DNA from: Paludibacteraceae bacterium
GTDB lineage: Bacteria; Bacteroidota; Bacteroidia; Bacteroidales; Paludibacteraceae
Assembly (NCBI GenBank): GCA_024401535.1
Contig: JAKSKX010000020.1
Coordinates: 1-42,398 of the forward strand
DNA length: 42,398 nt
Reading direction: 5' to 3'
This document shows, one piece after another, positions 35,166 through 42,398 of this stretch. A program made the position numbers and the translations under genes. The notes under the pieces were generated by a model. It did no database searches. It saw only the letters and a program-made list of their open reading frames with translations, and was not told the origin of the DNA. Every line of letters begins with the position of its first letter. The stretch's first letter is position 1.

Positions 35166-35173
35166 CAAATATA
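35166..35173 (-). promoter_or_regulatory. -7 promoter element for the giant T9SS protein
   Basis: The minus strand reads TATATTTG, matching TAnnTTTG, 45 bases upstream of the ATG at 35120. It is back to back with the promoter of the divergent beta-barrel gene. Confidence 0.5.
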
Positions 35174-35257
35174 ATCACAAAACACGAAGAAATAAAAAAA
35201 ATCGTCTCTTTTCAGCAAAAAAACAGACAAAAATATGTTGTTAAACAATATTAGATA

Positions 35258-35265
35258 TATATTTG
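35258..35265 (+). promoter_or_regulatory. -7 promoter element for the outer-membrane barrel gene
   Basis: TATATTTG matches TAnnTTTG and is preceded by a TTG-containing -33-like sequence (GTTG at 35237-35240, 17-base spacing). The ATG is 61 bases further downstream, which leaves an untranslated leader of about 50 bases. Confidence 0.5.
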
Positions 35266-35326
35266 CACCGTCATTCAATACTTGGACAAAAAAAATTAGA
35301 TTTTTTCAATAACATTTTAAGAATAA

Positions 35327-36088
35327 ATGAAAAAGATTTTTCTTTCAGTTGTAGCTGCAGTTTCTGCACTATCAACATTCGCACAGGCAGACACTGCCTT
35401 TGCTAAGGAGACAGCTAACTTGAAGTACAGAACAGAGGCTGGCCGCTTCGGTGTTGAGGCTGGCATCAACCTTAAGGATGGTTTCTCAGTTAACGGTGGT
35501 CTTATCAATGCTAACTACACTCTAACAGACAAGTTGACTGCAAGACTAGGTTTCGGTCTTAGCGTTGACAGAAACTACGAGCACAACGACGAAATCAGCA
35601 AAGGTGAGAAGTTGGGCATAGAGGTAGATGCAGAGAACGACTCAAAGGATGTTAGAATGGAAACATCTATGGGTGTTTACCCAGGTATTTCATACTCTTT
35701 CAAGGGTACTGAGAGACTTGAGCCATATGTAGGAGCTGAGCTTGCATTCGGTTTCAACAAGCTAAGAACAAGAGAGTCTGAGGACTTCACAAACAACAAG
35801 GATAGCGAGGACAACTACAACACAAAGACTGTGACTACTGACACTGACCTATTCTTCGGTGCTAACGGTTTCACAGGCTTCAAGTTCTACCTTTGCAAGG
35901 ACCTTTATGTAGGTGCAGAGCTTAGCTTCGGTTTTACAACAAAGCCAGACCATATTTCTAATTCAGAGGTTGAGGATTCAAGAATTGATCCAGTTGACGA
36001 GGTAGAGGACGACAGCAAGTACTTCAAGCACGAGACAAACATCGACTTGCACTTCCGTCCAACTCTAACTCTTGGTTGGAAGTTCTAA
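35327..36088 (+). CDS. Outer-membrane beta-barrel protein, small OmpA/OmpW-like porin fold
   Basis: The 253-residue protein has a signal peptide (MKKIFLSVVAAVSALSTFAQA) and then alternating amphipathic strands typical of an 8- to 10-stranded barrel (GRFGVEAGINL, LTARLGFGLSV, LEPYVGAELAFGFN, LYVGAELSFGF), with acidic loops between them. It ends in LTLGWKF, an outer-membrane insertion signal with terminal aromatic residue. No OmpA peptidoglycan domain or PorP/SprF motif is present. Codon use is strongly biased (AAG, GAG, CTT, GAC), unlike the neighbouring giant gene, so it is probably one of the abundant outer-membrane proteins. It is divergent from the T9SS protein gene and ends at a strong terminator. 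Its transport or structural role is unknown. Confidence 0.78.
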   Translation: MKKIFLSVVAAVSALSTFAQADTAFAKETANLKYRTEAGRFGVEAGINLKDGFSVNGGLINANYTLTDKLTARLGFGLSVDRNYEHNDEISKGEKLGIEVDAENDSKDVRMETSMGVYPGISYSFKGTERLEPYVGAELAFGFNKLRTRESEDFTNNKDSEDNYNTKTVTTDTDLFFGANGFTGFKFYLCKDLYVGAELSFGFTTKPDHISNSEVEDSRIDPVDEVEDDSKYFKHETNIDLHFRPTLTLGWKF

Positions 36089-36110
36089 TCGTTTGATTCA
36101 GAATACATTT

Positions 36111-36145
36111 AAGGCACGCCGAAAGGTGTGCCTTTCTTGTTTTTT
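36111..36145 (+). terminator. Intrinsic terminator of the outer-membrane barrel gene
   Basis: AAGGCACGCC (36111-36120) pairs with GGTGTGCCTT (36125-36134), with one G-T wobble and a GAAA tetraloop, and is followed by TTCTTGTTTTTTC. It begins 22 bases after the stop codon. Confidence 0.9.
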
Positions 36146-36438
36146 CATGCTTTTTCAATCATAGACAAATATTGGAAGAATGGCAATCATACAATTCTGT
36201 TTCCAAGCCGATTCTCTCAAAAACACATCTTTACAAACCGGACATTTTTCTTTGGGAAAAGGGAAAACAACTTTTCATTTCTGCATTGACTTTTTTGCAA
36301 GACAAATCTAAATCTGCCAAACAAACCTATCTAATTTTTGCGACCACTTGTCAAATTGCTCATTTTTCGCTTGTAAGAGCGGAGAGCGAACAGACACATT
36401 TTTATTCAGCTAACCCTTAATTTATCAAACTTTTTCAT
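36146..36438. other. Intergenic region upstream of the export operon, no gene recognised
   Basis: About 290 AT-rich bases lie between the barrel-gene terminator and the promoter of the SLBB gene. A short open frame (36172-36420) has no signal peptide, promoter or family motif and I do not consider it real. Confidence 0.55.
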
Positions 36439-36446
36439 TAAATTTG
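36439..36446 (+). promoter_or_regulatory. -7 promoter element for the wza-type operon
   Basis: TAAATTTG matches TAnnTTTG exactly and ends 31 bases before the ATG at 36478. It is followed by GCACC, as in the promoter at 35258. It is likely to drive the four-gene run that continues past the window end. Confidence 0.5.
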
Positions 36447-36477
36447 CACCGCATTAAAAATTTAGTTCGCCAAGAGA

Positions 36478-38922
36478 ATGAGAAAAAGCTTTATCATTGC
36501 GCTACTATCACTGTTCACAGCGGTATCTGCATTCGCATACAACATCAATAATATCAACAGAGTAAATGTTGGTTCCCTTACTCAGAAGCAGCTCAAGGAA
36601 ATCAAAGTTGCCTATGCCAACACAGGTATGGACATGGACGATTTCGTGGCTTTTGCAAAATCAAAGGGAATGAATCAGTCTGATGCTGAATTGCTGAAGG
36701 AGAAACTTGAAAACATTGAGGCAAACGACTCAAAAAACTCGGCAGCTATATCCAACGCACAAAAACAGGTTGGAGAAAAGATAGCTGACGACTTGAAGAA
36801 CTCACAGGACAACGGAACAGAAAGCAGCTGCACCTCGAACATTTTTGGCTTCGACATGTTCAGCAACTCAAAAATGAGTTTCGCACCCAGCCAGAATATG
36901 CCGACACCTAGAAACTACATAATAGGGCCTGGCGACATGCTTGTTGTTGACGTATATGGATATTCGGAAAACACAATGCAGCTAACAGTTTCTTCGGAAG
37001 GCACTGTCAGAATACCAAACATCGGACCTGTCCAGGTTAACGGAATCTCCATAGAGGCGGCAGAAAAGAAAATCAAAAAGAGCCTGTCCCAAATATACAG
37101 CTCAATTAACACAGGGCATACCCAAGTTTCCGTAACTATTGGCAACATCAAGAGCATAAACGTATTCATCACTGGAAATGTGAAGAATCCGGGAACATAT
37201 ACACTGTCGTCGCTTTCTAATGTTTACAACGCACTTTATGCGTGTGCAGGCCCAAGCGAAAGCGGATCCCTAAGAAACATCAAAGTTGTCAGGGGCGGCA
37301 AGAACCTTGCTACGATAGACCTTTACTCGTTCCTTTCAAGCGGAAATCTGTCAAACAACATTTCATTGAAGGACCAGGATGTAATCTATGTACCAAACTA
37401 CGGCATAAGGGTTAGCATTGAAGGAGCAACCAAGCATTCCGGAATATTCGAAATGAAAGAGGGTGAGACTTTGAAAGACCTGCTAACATATGCAGGTGGC
37501 TTTACAGAGAACGCATACCAGAACAGAATCACTGTACAAAGAACAACCGACAAGGAACGCAGTGTGGCAGACGTCTCTAAAGAGTTGTTTTCAATGTTCA
37601 AACTGCAGACAGGAGACCAATTCATTGTATCTGAGGTGCTAAACAAATTCACTAACCGCGTACAAATCAAGGGAAGCGTATTTCGTCCAGGACCTTATGC
37701 GCTAGAGGAAGGGATGACGTTGTATGACCTTATCAGGAAGGCCGACGGACTAAAGGAGGACGCATACATGGAGAGAGCTACGGTGACACGACTTCGAGAC
37801 GACCTTACTCCGGAACTAATAAACTTCAACGTCAAGGATTTGATAGACGGCAAGTTCAATATGCTTCTAAAGAGAGAGGACGAAGTGACTATTGGTAGCA
37901 ACAAGGACTTGGAGGAGCAGAAAACTGTGCGCATTTATGGACAGGTACTTGTTCCAGGCCAGTACACTTATTACGAAAACATGACTGTAAAGGATTTGAT
38001 CTTCCTTGCCCGCGGTTTCAAGGAATTCGCAGAGACAGACAAAATCGAATTGACTCGCAAGATCAAGGACGATGCAAAACTGAAGGAAAACACGGACAAG
38101 GTCGAAGTCAAAATTCTTTCGATAGACAGAGAACTTGTTGCCGGAGACGATGCCGACATCAAGCTTGAGCCAAACGACATGATTTCAGTAAGGCTGAAGG
38201 AAGGTGTCGAAAGCACCAAGTCCATGAGCATTTTAGGTGAAGTGCGTTCCCCTGGAGACTATGTAATAGTGAGCAAAAGGGAAAGGATTTCCGACATTCT
38301 TGCACGCACCGGTGGACTTACTTCATACGCATACGCAAAGGGGGCATTCTTGATTCGTAGCGGCGAGCGCACTGCAGCCGAGCAGATGAGGGACAAGAAG
38401 ATTCTCGAAAACCTTGCCGAAAACAAAGATGACAAGGAAGAACTAATGAAAGAACTAAAGAACAGAGTTGATTTGGTCGGCATAAGACTTGACTACATCA
38501 TCAAGCACCCGGGTTCAGAGGACGACATATTTGTAGAGAACGGTGACATGATCTTTGTTCCTAAAGAGCTTCAAACATTCACAGTTTCCGGTCATATACA
38601 AATCCCAGGAATGCAGGTTTTCAGAAGCAAATCCTTGAGAAGAGCTGTCAAACATGCAGGTGGTTGGGACTCTAACGCTCACAAAAGAGGAACATACGTA
38701 GCCTACGCAAACGGAGATGTAAAAGGTACTGGTAAATTCCTATGGATAAAAAACTATCCAGCAGTAGAACCTGGCTCACACATCTACGTTCCTGACAACG
38801 TAGTAGATAGAGAGAAGGTACGTACAAACATGACATTCTTCACAACAATCCTAAGTTCATTGATATCTGCAGGTTCTGTTGCTGTATCATCCTTGGTTGT
38901 TGTAACAAACATGAAAAAATAA
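36478..38922 (+). CDS. Wza-type polysaccharide export protein with six SLBB domains
   Basis: The 814-residue protein has a signal peptide (SFIIALLSLFTAVSAFA), a helical charged segment (about 30-115), a polysaccharide-export domain beginning NYIIGPGDMLVVDVYG near 146, and six SLBB-type repeats: INVFITGNVKNPGTYTL, VSIEGATKHSGIFEM, VQIKGSVFRPGPYAL, VRIYGQVLVPGQYTY, MSILGEVRSPGDYVI and FTVSGHIQIPGMQVF. Proteins of this kind form the outer-membrane channel for capsular or exopolysaccharide. The multi-SLBB length is usual in Bacteroidota. The C-terminal hydrophobic stretch (TTILSSLISAGSVAVSSLVVV) may be a membrane anchor. It starts a tight run with a Wzz-type protein (13-base gap), which supports the export function; the glycan is unknown. 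Confidence 0.88.
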   Translation: MRKSFIIALLSLFTAVSAFAYNINNINRVNVGSLTQKQLKEIKVAYANTGMDMDDFVAFAKSKGMNQSDAELLKEKLENIEANDSKNSAAISNAQKQVGEKIADDLKNSQDNGTESSCTSNIFGFDMFSNSKMSFAPSQNMPTPRNYIIGPGDMLVVDVYGYSENTMQLTVSSEGTVRIPNIGPVQVNGISIEAAEKKIKKSLSQIYSSINTGHTQVSVTIGNIKSINVFITGNVKNPGTYTLSSLSNVYNALYACAGPSESGSLRNIKVVRGGKNLATIDLYSFLSSGNLSNNISLKDQDVIYVPNYGIRVSIEGATKHSGIFEMKEGETLKDLLTYAGGFTENAYQNRITVQRTTDKERSVADVSKELFSMFKLQTGDQFIVSEVLNKFTNRVQIKGSVFRPGPYALEEGMTLYDLIRKADGLKEDAYMERATVTRLRDDLTPELINFNVKDLIDGKFNMLLKREDEVTIGSNKDLEEQKTVRIYGQVLVPGQYTYYENMTVKDLIFLARGFKEFAETDKIELTRKIKDDAKLKENTDKVEVKILSIDRELVAGDDADIKLEPNDMISVRLKEGVESTKSMSILGEVRSPGDYVIVSKRERISDILARTGGLTSYAYAKGAFLIRSGERTAAEQMRDKKILENLAENKDDKEELMKELKNRVDLVGIRLDYIIKHPGSEDDIFVENGDMIFVPKELQTFTVSGHIQIPGMQVFRSKSLRRAVKHAGGWDSNAHKRGTYVAYANGDVKGTGKFLWIKNYPAVEPGSHIYVPDNVVDREKVRTNMTFFTTILSSLISAGSVAVSSLVVVTNMKK

Positions 38923-38935
38923 TAAAGATTCTAGT

Positions 38936-40072
38936 ATGGCTGACATTTATGATTTCTTTGAGAAGGATATGCCTAAGAATACTATATCTATGGCAGACAT
39001 CATCAACAAAACCAAAGAAATAATTTCTTATATATGGAGCAAGAAATTGATAGTCATCATTGCCGGTGTGCTTGGAACCGTATTTGGGTTTGTTTCCGCT
39101 TTGACACAAAAAGTTGACTACACAGCAACATACAAGTTTACGATTGAAAGCAACTCTAATGCAAGTGCGGGAGGCGGTCTGCTATCCTTGATTGGACTTG
39201 GTTCGAGTGACGGAGCAAGCGCCTTTTCTGGAAACAACCTGATGGAGCTTATCCAAAGCAGAACTATGGTTGAAAACGCACTGCTTGCACCAGTATGCAT
39301 AAACGGAGACAGCATGACTGTAATAGAATACAAGTTTGTGTGCGACAGCATCAGGGAAAGATGCAAAACATACAAACCCAAAGAGGATGCCGAGACTGTT
39401 TCTGTTTGTGAAATCGAATACCCTCTTGGGCAAAAGAGAAATACATTCTCAAGAGCTCAGGACTCTCTGCTTATGTTAACGTCTTCACAGCTATTGCAAA
39501 AGAGTATTAGCGTCGAAAAAACTGACAAGAAGCTAAACTTTGTCAACTTCTCTTTCACATCAAAAGACGAATCATTCTCTAAGATATTTGCAGCTGCACT
39601 CTTGAAAGAGGTTAATGACTTCTACATAGCAACACGTACTGAACGTACAAACACCAACATCAAGAGTTTTAGCGTTCGTGCAGACTCCATTCGCAAGGAG
39701 ATGGACAAGGCTCTATATCGTGTGGCAAGTGTACGTGACGCAAACCTAAATGGAGTTGCCAAAGTACAGGTTGAGAGACTAAAATACGAGACAGAAGCAC
39801 GAATAAACAGCGAGGCATACACCGAAATAATGAAGAACATCGAGGTCATGAAGTTGGATTTGGCAAGAGAGACTCCACTTATCAAAGTTATTGACGAGCC
39901 GATCTACCCTCTTATGAACAACAAAAAGGGTAAGCTTGCTTCCATGATCAAGTTCGGCATAGCACTTGGATTCCTATCTGTTATAGGATTGATAGTCATG
40001 TACTACATCAAATCCATACAAGCAGAAATGAAGGAAAAAGAATCCAACGCTTTGAATAAAGTTGGAGAATAA
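38936..40072 (+). CDS. Wzz-type chain-length determinant protein
   Basis: The 378-residue inner-membrane protein has the classic Wzz topology: a short cytoplasmic N-terminus (about 1-36), a membrane segment at about 37-57 (KLIVIIAGVLGTVFGFVSAL), a large periplasmic part with coiled-coil character (about 245-315) and a second membrane segment at about 345-366 (FGIALGFLSVIGLIVMYYI). The sequence VIDEPIYPLMNNKKGK just before the second segment is the usual proline-rich end of Wzz. No tyrosine kinase domain is fused. Such proteins control glycan chain length and couple to the Wza-type pore. It sits 13 bases after the SLBB gene and 9 before a ketosynthase gene, so all should be co-transcribed. Confidence 0.85.
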   Translation: MADIYDFFEKDMPKNTISMADIINKTKEIISYIWSKKLIVIIAGVLGTVFGFVSALTQKVDYTATYKFTIESNSNASAGGGLLSLIGLGSSDGASAFSGNNLMELIQSRTMVENALLAPVCINGDSMTVIEYKFVCDSIRERCKTYKPKEDAETVSVCEIEYPLGQKRNTFSRAQDSLLMLTSSQLLQKSISVEKTDKKLNFVNFSFTSKDESFSKIFAAALLKEVNDFYIATRTERTNTNIKSFSVRADSIRKEMDKALYRVASVRDANLNGVAKVQVERLKYETEARINSEAYTEIMKNIEVMKLDLARETPLIKVIDEPIYPLMNNKKGKLASMIKFGIALGFLSVIGLIVMYYIKSIQAEMKEKESNALNKVGE

Positions 40073-40081
40073 AAGACAGAA

Positions 40082-42073
40082 ATGCCTACATCCCGTTACA
40101 TACATAGTTTTGGTGCTATCAGCGCTTTGAATTATAAGAATCACTCTCTTCCCGAAGGTGATTCTTTGACTATATCTTGTGAGCACGAAATCATCAAAAC
40201 TGCCCACAAAATTCCGACAGGAGAAGTCAAGCTAAGCAACGAAGAACTGTTTACCGAGCTTTCCTTTAACAAGTGTTTTGATCCGACTCGCAGCTATACA
40301 CGAACTACCCTTCTAGCCCTTGTTGCAATCAAAAAAGTTCTTGAAAACAACGACATTCAGGACATTTTAAAGGGCAAGAAGATAGCAATCTTCAACGGCA
40401 CAACTGCAGGAGGTATAGACAGAAGCGAGAATTTCTATTTCAACTATAGGGACGGAAAGGAACTTGACATTAACGATATAATTGGGCACGACCCAGCAGA
40501 CTCTACTATACAAATTGCCCGTTTCTTGGAACGAGCTGGAGCAAATGTCACTTACTATTCAACTATAAGTACGGCATGTTCGTCTTCGGCTGTTGCCATA
40601 GAAGAGGGGTTAAGGGCTCTTGAATACGAAGAAGAAACTGACTATGTCATTTGCGGAGGTGTCGATCCTTTATCAAAGTTTACTATAAATGGGTTCAAGT
40701 CACTTGGCATATATTCTGAGGAGATTTGCAAACCCTTCGATGCTGACAGAACTGGATTGAACCTTGGAGAAGGCGCCGCATACCTATTGATAGGGAGAGA
40801 AGCGAGCAAATCCCTTGGTGAGATTCTTAGCTGCGAGTCATCAAGCGACGCATATCACCAGACCGCGACAAGTCCAGAAGCTATTGGTCCTATACTTGCA
40901 ATGAAAAAGGCAATAAAAGCAGCAGGTATCAGCACATCTGACATCAAGTACATAAATGCACACGGAACAGCAACTCCTAACAATGATGAGAGTGAAGCGA
41001 CTGCCATGTTGAATATATTCGACGGGGAAGTTCCTCCTTTTTCCTCTACAAAATGCTACACAGGGCACACTTTGGGAGCAAGCGGTGCTATAGAGGCTAC
41101 TTTATGCGTTGGATTCAACAATGGAGAAAAATACAACATCGGCCTGCCAACATTCTCATTTGAGAAAGCTGACACAAAAGGAGTAAGCCCTCTAGCCAGC
41201 AGCACTTCTATAGAAAAAGGGTGTGTCATGAGTAACTCTTTCGGTTTTGGTGGTGGATGTAGCAGTCTAGTCATGAACTTCGGCGAACCGAAAGGCTACA
41301 AACAAACAAGTTCAAAAAGGGATTCATACATAACCTTTATCTCCGACAACCAGGACAACACGGCAACCATTCCAGCCAACCTGCGCAGAAGAATGAGCAA
41401 AATGACGAAGGGAGGGGTTGCTGTAGCACTAGAAACAAACATAGAGTTTGACGCTCTTCATGTAGCTTTAGGCTTAGGTTCTGTTTCCGACACAGAGAAG
41501 TTTTTGGAGAGCGTATATTCCTCGAACGAGGAGCTGCCAAATCCAACATCCTTCATACAAAGCACATTCAATACTTTGGCAGGCAACATTACACAAATCA
41601 AGCATAATCATGCGCCAGCTATTACATTTGTCAACCGCTCACTTTCACTATACAATGCAATAGTGGAAGCCACCTGGAGAATAAATGAGGGAGCTGATAA
41701 TATCCTGATTGTTGCAGCAGAAGAAGGTACCGATATTTCCAACTACGCTCTATCTTTGTTAAATCTGAAAAGTATTTCCAACAAGGCATATTCCTTCGTA
41801 GTGTCAGCAAAGCCTCTTTCCGAGATTTCAGCAAAAATCGAAAATTGCAGCAAAAGTAATCATAGCACTCTTTTGGTTGGCAAGAAGGATGACTTGGACG
41901 ATATAGAAAGCAGCGCAAACTCAATTGCAATCAGCAAAGATTTGGAAGGGCAAATGCTTCACGATGCAGAAAGTCTAAAAATTGCATTAGACTGCATGAC
42001 TAACAATGCTACAATTGTCGGCTCATATGCAGGACAAGGCAAACATTACTTACACTTATGTCGCAATATATAG
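40082..42073 (+). CDS. Fused ketosynthase / chain-length-factor protein, aryl-polyene type
   Basis: The 663-residue protein is two units in one. Residues 1-405 form a KAS I/II-type ketosynthase with C166 in STACSSSA, H294 in NAHGTATPNND and H329 in CYTGHTLGASGA, plus NSFGFGGG near 385. Residues 406-663 resemble the short 'ketosynthase chain-length factor' family found in aryl-polyene clusters (PF13723-type): IPANLRRRMSKMTK near 430, NPTSFIQSTFNTLAGNIT near 487 and NILIVAAEEG near 540; no catalytic cysteine is evident there. Fused KS-CLF proteins like this occur in Bacteroidota flexirubin/aryl-polyene clusters, where they extend a benzoate- or coumarate-type starter by malonate units. It overlaps the next gene by 16 bases and follows Wzz by 9, so it is in the same transcript. 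Product type is inferred, not shown. Confidence 0.82.
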   Translation: MPTSRYIHSFGAISALNYKNHSLPEGDSLTISCEHEIIKTAHKIPTGEVKLSNEELFTELSFNKCFDPTRSYTRTTLLALVAIKKVLENNDIQDILKGKKIAIFNGTTAGGIDRSENFYFNYRDGKELDINDIIGHDPADSTIQIARFLERAGANVTYYSTISTACSSSAVAIEEGLRALEYEEETDYVICGGVDPLSKFTINGFKSLGIYSEEICKPFDADRTGLNLGEGAAYLLIGREASKSLGEILSCESSSDAYHQTATSPEAIGPILAMKKAIKAAGISTSDIKYINAHGTATPNNDESEATAMLNIFDGEVPPFSSTKCYTGHTLGASGAIEATLCVGFNNGEKYNIGLPTFSFEKADTKGVSPLASSTSIEKGCVMSNSFGFGGGCSSLVMNFGEPKGYKQTSSKRDSYITFISDNQDNTATIPANLRRRMSKMTKGGVAVALETNIEFDALHVALGLGSVSDTEKFLESVYSSNEELPNPTSFIQSTFNTLAGNITQIKHNHAPAITFVNRSLSLYNAIVEATWRINEGADNILIVAAEEGTDISNYALSLLNLKSISNKAYSFVVSAKPLSEISAKIENCSKSNHSTLLVGKKDDLDDIESSANSIAISKDLEGQMLHDAESLKIALDCMTNNATIVGSYAGQGKHYLHLCRNI

Positions 42074-42398
42074 TAGTAAGCATAATTGCCATTGGCATTC
42101 TTGTTTTTCTTGTTTGGAGTGCAGCAGATATCGGCAGCAATATTTATGTAAAAACTATCTGTGAGCTTCCGACCGAAGAAAAAAAAGTTGCGCTTACATT
42201 CGATGACGGCCCTGAAAATGGAGTAACCGAGGAAGTGCTAGAGGTGCTAAAAGAGTACGGAGTTACAGCCACTTTTTTCTGCATCGGAGAGAAAATTAGC
42301 AGAAATTCGGCCATTTTTAAACATATTTTAACAAATGGACACACATTAGGCAATCATTCATACCATCACAAAGATAATTTTTCTATACTTTTGCCACA
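42058..42398 (+). CDS. Polysaccharide deacetylase (NodB) family protein, N-terminal part (runs off window)
   Basis: The first 113 codons are present, starting at the ATG at 42058 within the end of the ketosynthase gene (16-base overlap, different frame, suggesting translational coupling). An N-terminal membrane anchor (IVVSIIAIGILVFLVW, 5-20) is followed by the NodB catalytic core: TFDDGP with D49/D50 and the metal-binding HSYHH with H100 and H104. The family deacetylates N-acetylated or O-acetylated glycans. In Bacteroidota aryl-polyene/flexirubin clusters a deacetylase-like gene is a recurrent neighbour of the ketosynthase, so it may act on the product or a linked glycan. The C-terminal part is outside the window. 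Confidence 0.85.
   Translation, partial: MSQYIVVSIIAIGILVFLVWSAADIGSNIYVKTICELPTEEKKVALTFDDGPENGVTEEVLEVLKEYGVTATFFCIGEKISRNSAIFKHILTNGHTLGNHSYHHKDNFSILLP

Noticed and set aside
36172-36420. An 82-codon open frame before the SLBB gene
   Set aside because: It has no promoter at a suitable distance, signal peptide or family motif, and lies in a region with ordinary intergenic composition.

Overview
The window looks like a chromosomal stretch from an uncultured, AT-rich member of the Bacteroidota, most likely Bacteroidales. Three things support this. Almost every gene start is preceded by the Bacteroidota -7 element TAnnTTTG. Several secreted proteins carry type IX secretion (T9SS) C-terminal sorting domains of type A or type B. 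A HmuY/HmuR-like haem uptake pair and the acpP-fabF-rnc gene order beside a divergent purN are also typical of the group. Secreted GH5 enzymes, one with a CBM6-like domain and a T9SS tail, and three CotH-type proteins suggest a plant-fibre-degrading, probably gut or rumen, lifestyle; that is inference. I saw no tRNA or rRNA genes, CRISPR array, insertion sequence or prophage.

Layout. 1-4448 (minus): type II fatty acid synthesis, acpP-fabF-rnc followed by fabH-fabK and the first codons of a second fabF. 4611-5189 (plus): purN, ending at a strong bidirectional terminator. 5273-8743 (minus): a WG-repeat secreted protein and a small CotH protein. 8852-13195 (minus): one gene for a fused glutamine-dependent carbamoyl-phosphate synthase (CarA-CarB in one chain, eukaryote-like). 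13355-18370 (minus): two tandem paralogous lamin-tail/CotH secreted proteins. 18916-20810 (minus): a GH5-CBM6-T9SS glycoside hydrolase broken by a frameshift between its two catalytic glutamates. 21089-22108 (minus): an intact GH5 lipoprotein. 22187-25122 (minus): hmuY-hmuR-like haem uptake. 25206-26720 (minus): an aromatic amino acid lyase resembling the Flavobacterium tyrosine ammonia-lyase. 26792-27337 (minus): a small CxxC membrane protein. 27927-35120 (minus): a giant 2,397-residue T9SS type B adhesin-like protein. 35327-36088 (plus): a small outer-membrane beta-barrel.

36478-42398 (plus) is a tight gene run: a six-SLBB Wza-type exporter, a Wzz-type chain-length protein, a fused ketosynthase/chain-length-factor protein and the start of a NodB polysaccharide deacetylase. 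The last two are typical of Bacteroidota aryl-polyene/flexirubin-type clusters, so the window probably ends inside such a cluster. The lyase about 15 kb upstream could supply its p-coumarate starter. The most interesting feature is therefore the apparent co-transcription of polysaccharide-export genes with an aryl-polyene ketosynthase, with a tyrosine-lyase-like gene in the neighbourhood. The eukaryote-like CarAB fusion and the split GH5 are the other main points.
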